Source: Acidisoma silvae
Lineage (GTDB): Bacteria > Pseudomonadota > Alphaproteobacteria > Acetobacterales > Acetobacteraceae
DNA length: 64,000 bases
Assembly: GCF_020618775.1 (NCBI RefSeq)
Contig: NZ_JAESVB010000011.1
Span: 48,760-112,759, forward strand
Reading direction: 5' to 3'
Made by a program: the position numbers and the translations under genes. Each line of letters begins with the position of its first letter. Positions within the stretch are counted from its first letter, which is position 1. The notes beneath the pieces were generated by a model that was given only the letters and a program-made list of their open reading frames with translations, was not told the origin of the DNA and made no database searches. Shown here in pieces: positions 63,999 through 64,000 of this stretch.

Positions 63999-64000
63999 TC

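Overview
The window is a GC-rich, gene-dense piece of a bacterial chromosome, most likely from an alphaproteobacterium of the Rhodospirillales, close to Acetobacteraceae. This is inference. It rests on the trpG-trpD-trpC-moaC-moeA order, a porin of the type common in acetic-acid and acidophilic relatives, two secreted-type proteins ending in Hint domains, a DUF1127 protein and an HWE-type histidine kinase. No rRNA, tRNA, CRISPR array or intact insertion sequence was recognised.

Left part (0-10.4 kb): a ClC channel, a PAS-GGEEF diguanylate cyclase, a divergent argP/argO-type lysine/arginine exporter pair, a stand-alone receiver protein, and an outer-membrane efflux factor divergent from a TetR repressor. 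A clear promoter and operator lie between the last two. An M20 peptidase, a small surface-antigen-like protein and a short-chain dehydrogenase follow.

10.4-12.9 kb is the least explained part: two tandem paralogous proteins of unknown family, a 77-residue protein and an XRE regulator, all on the minus strand, with notable inverted repeats and operator-like repeats.

13-25.6 kb is mostly housekeeping: a polyprenyl-phosphate sugar transferase, purB, a TerC protein, a parDE toxin-antitoxin pair with an apparently leaderless antitoxin mRNA, mdh, arsC, an HWE kinase, mlaF-mlaE without mlaD, a flavin amine oxidase, dnaB and a truncated tyrosine recombinase.

26-33.4 kb holds a highly terminated porin gene, a glycosidase-Hint fusion, about 800 bases of AT-richer non-coding DNA, and a TPP-riboswitch-controlled thiO-thiS-thiG-thiE operon followed by a DUF1127 gene preceded by a strong inverted repeat.

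33.4-47.7 kb: a mug-family glycosylase, msrB, the trpGDC-moaC-moeA run, a Pmp3-like peptide, a GntR regulator, an ABM-domain protein, a large GGDEF-EAL protein and the glcD-glcE-glcF glycolate oxidase operon.

47.7-64 kb: a small two-helix membrane protein, a glycine-rich Hint protein, gloB, a GST, a DUF985 cupin, an MFS transporter, a second SDR, an alpha/beta hydrolase divergent from a LysR regulator, a lipid-linked glycosylation cluster (GT2-GtrA and GT39), a threonine dehydratase and another GGDEF-EAL protein. Five copies of a ~77-base palindromic intergenic element are scattered through the window.
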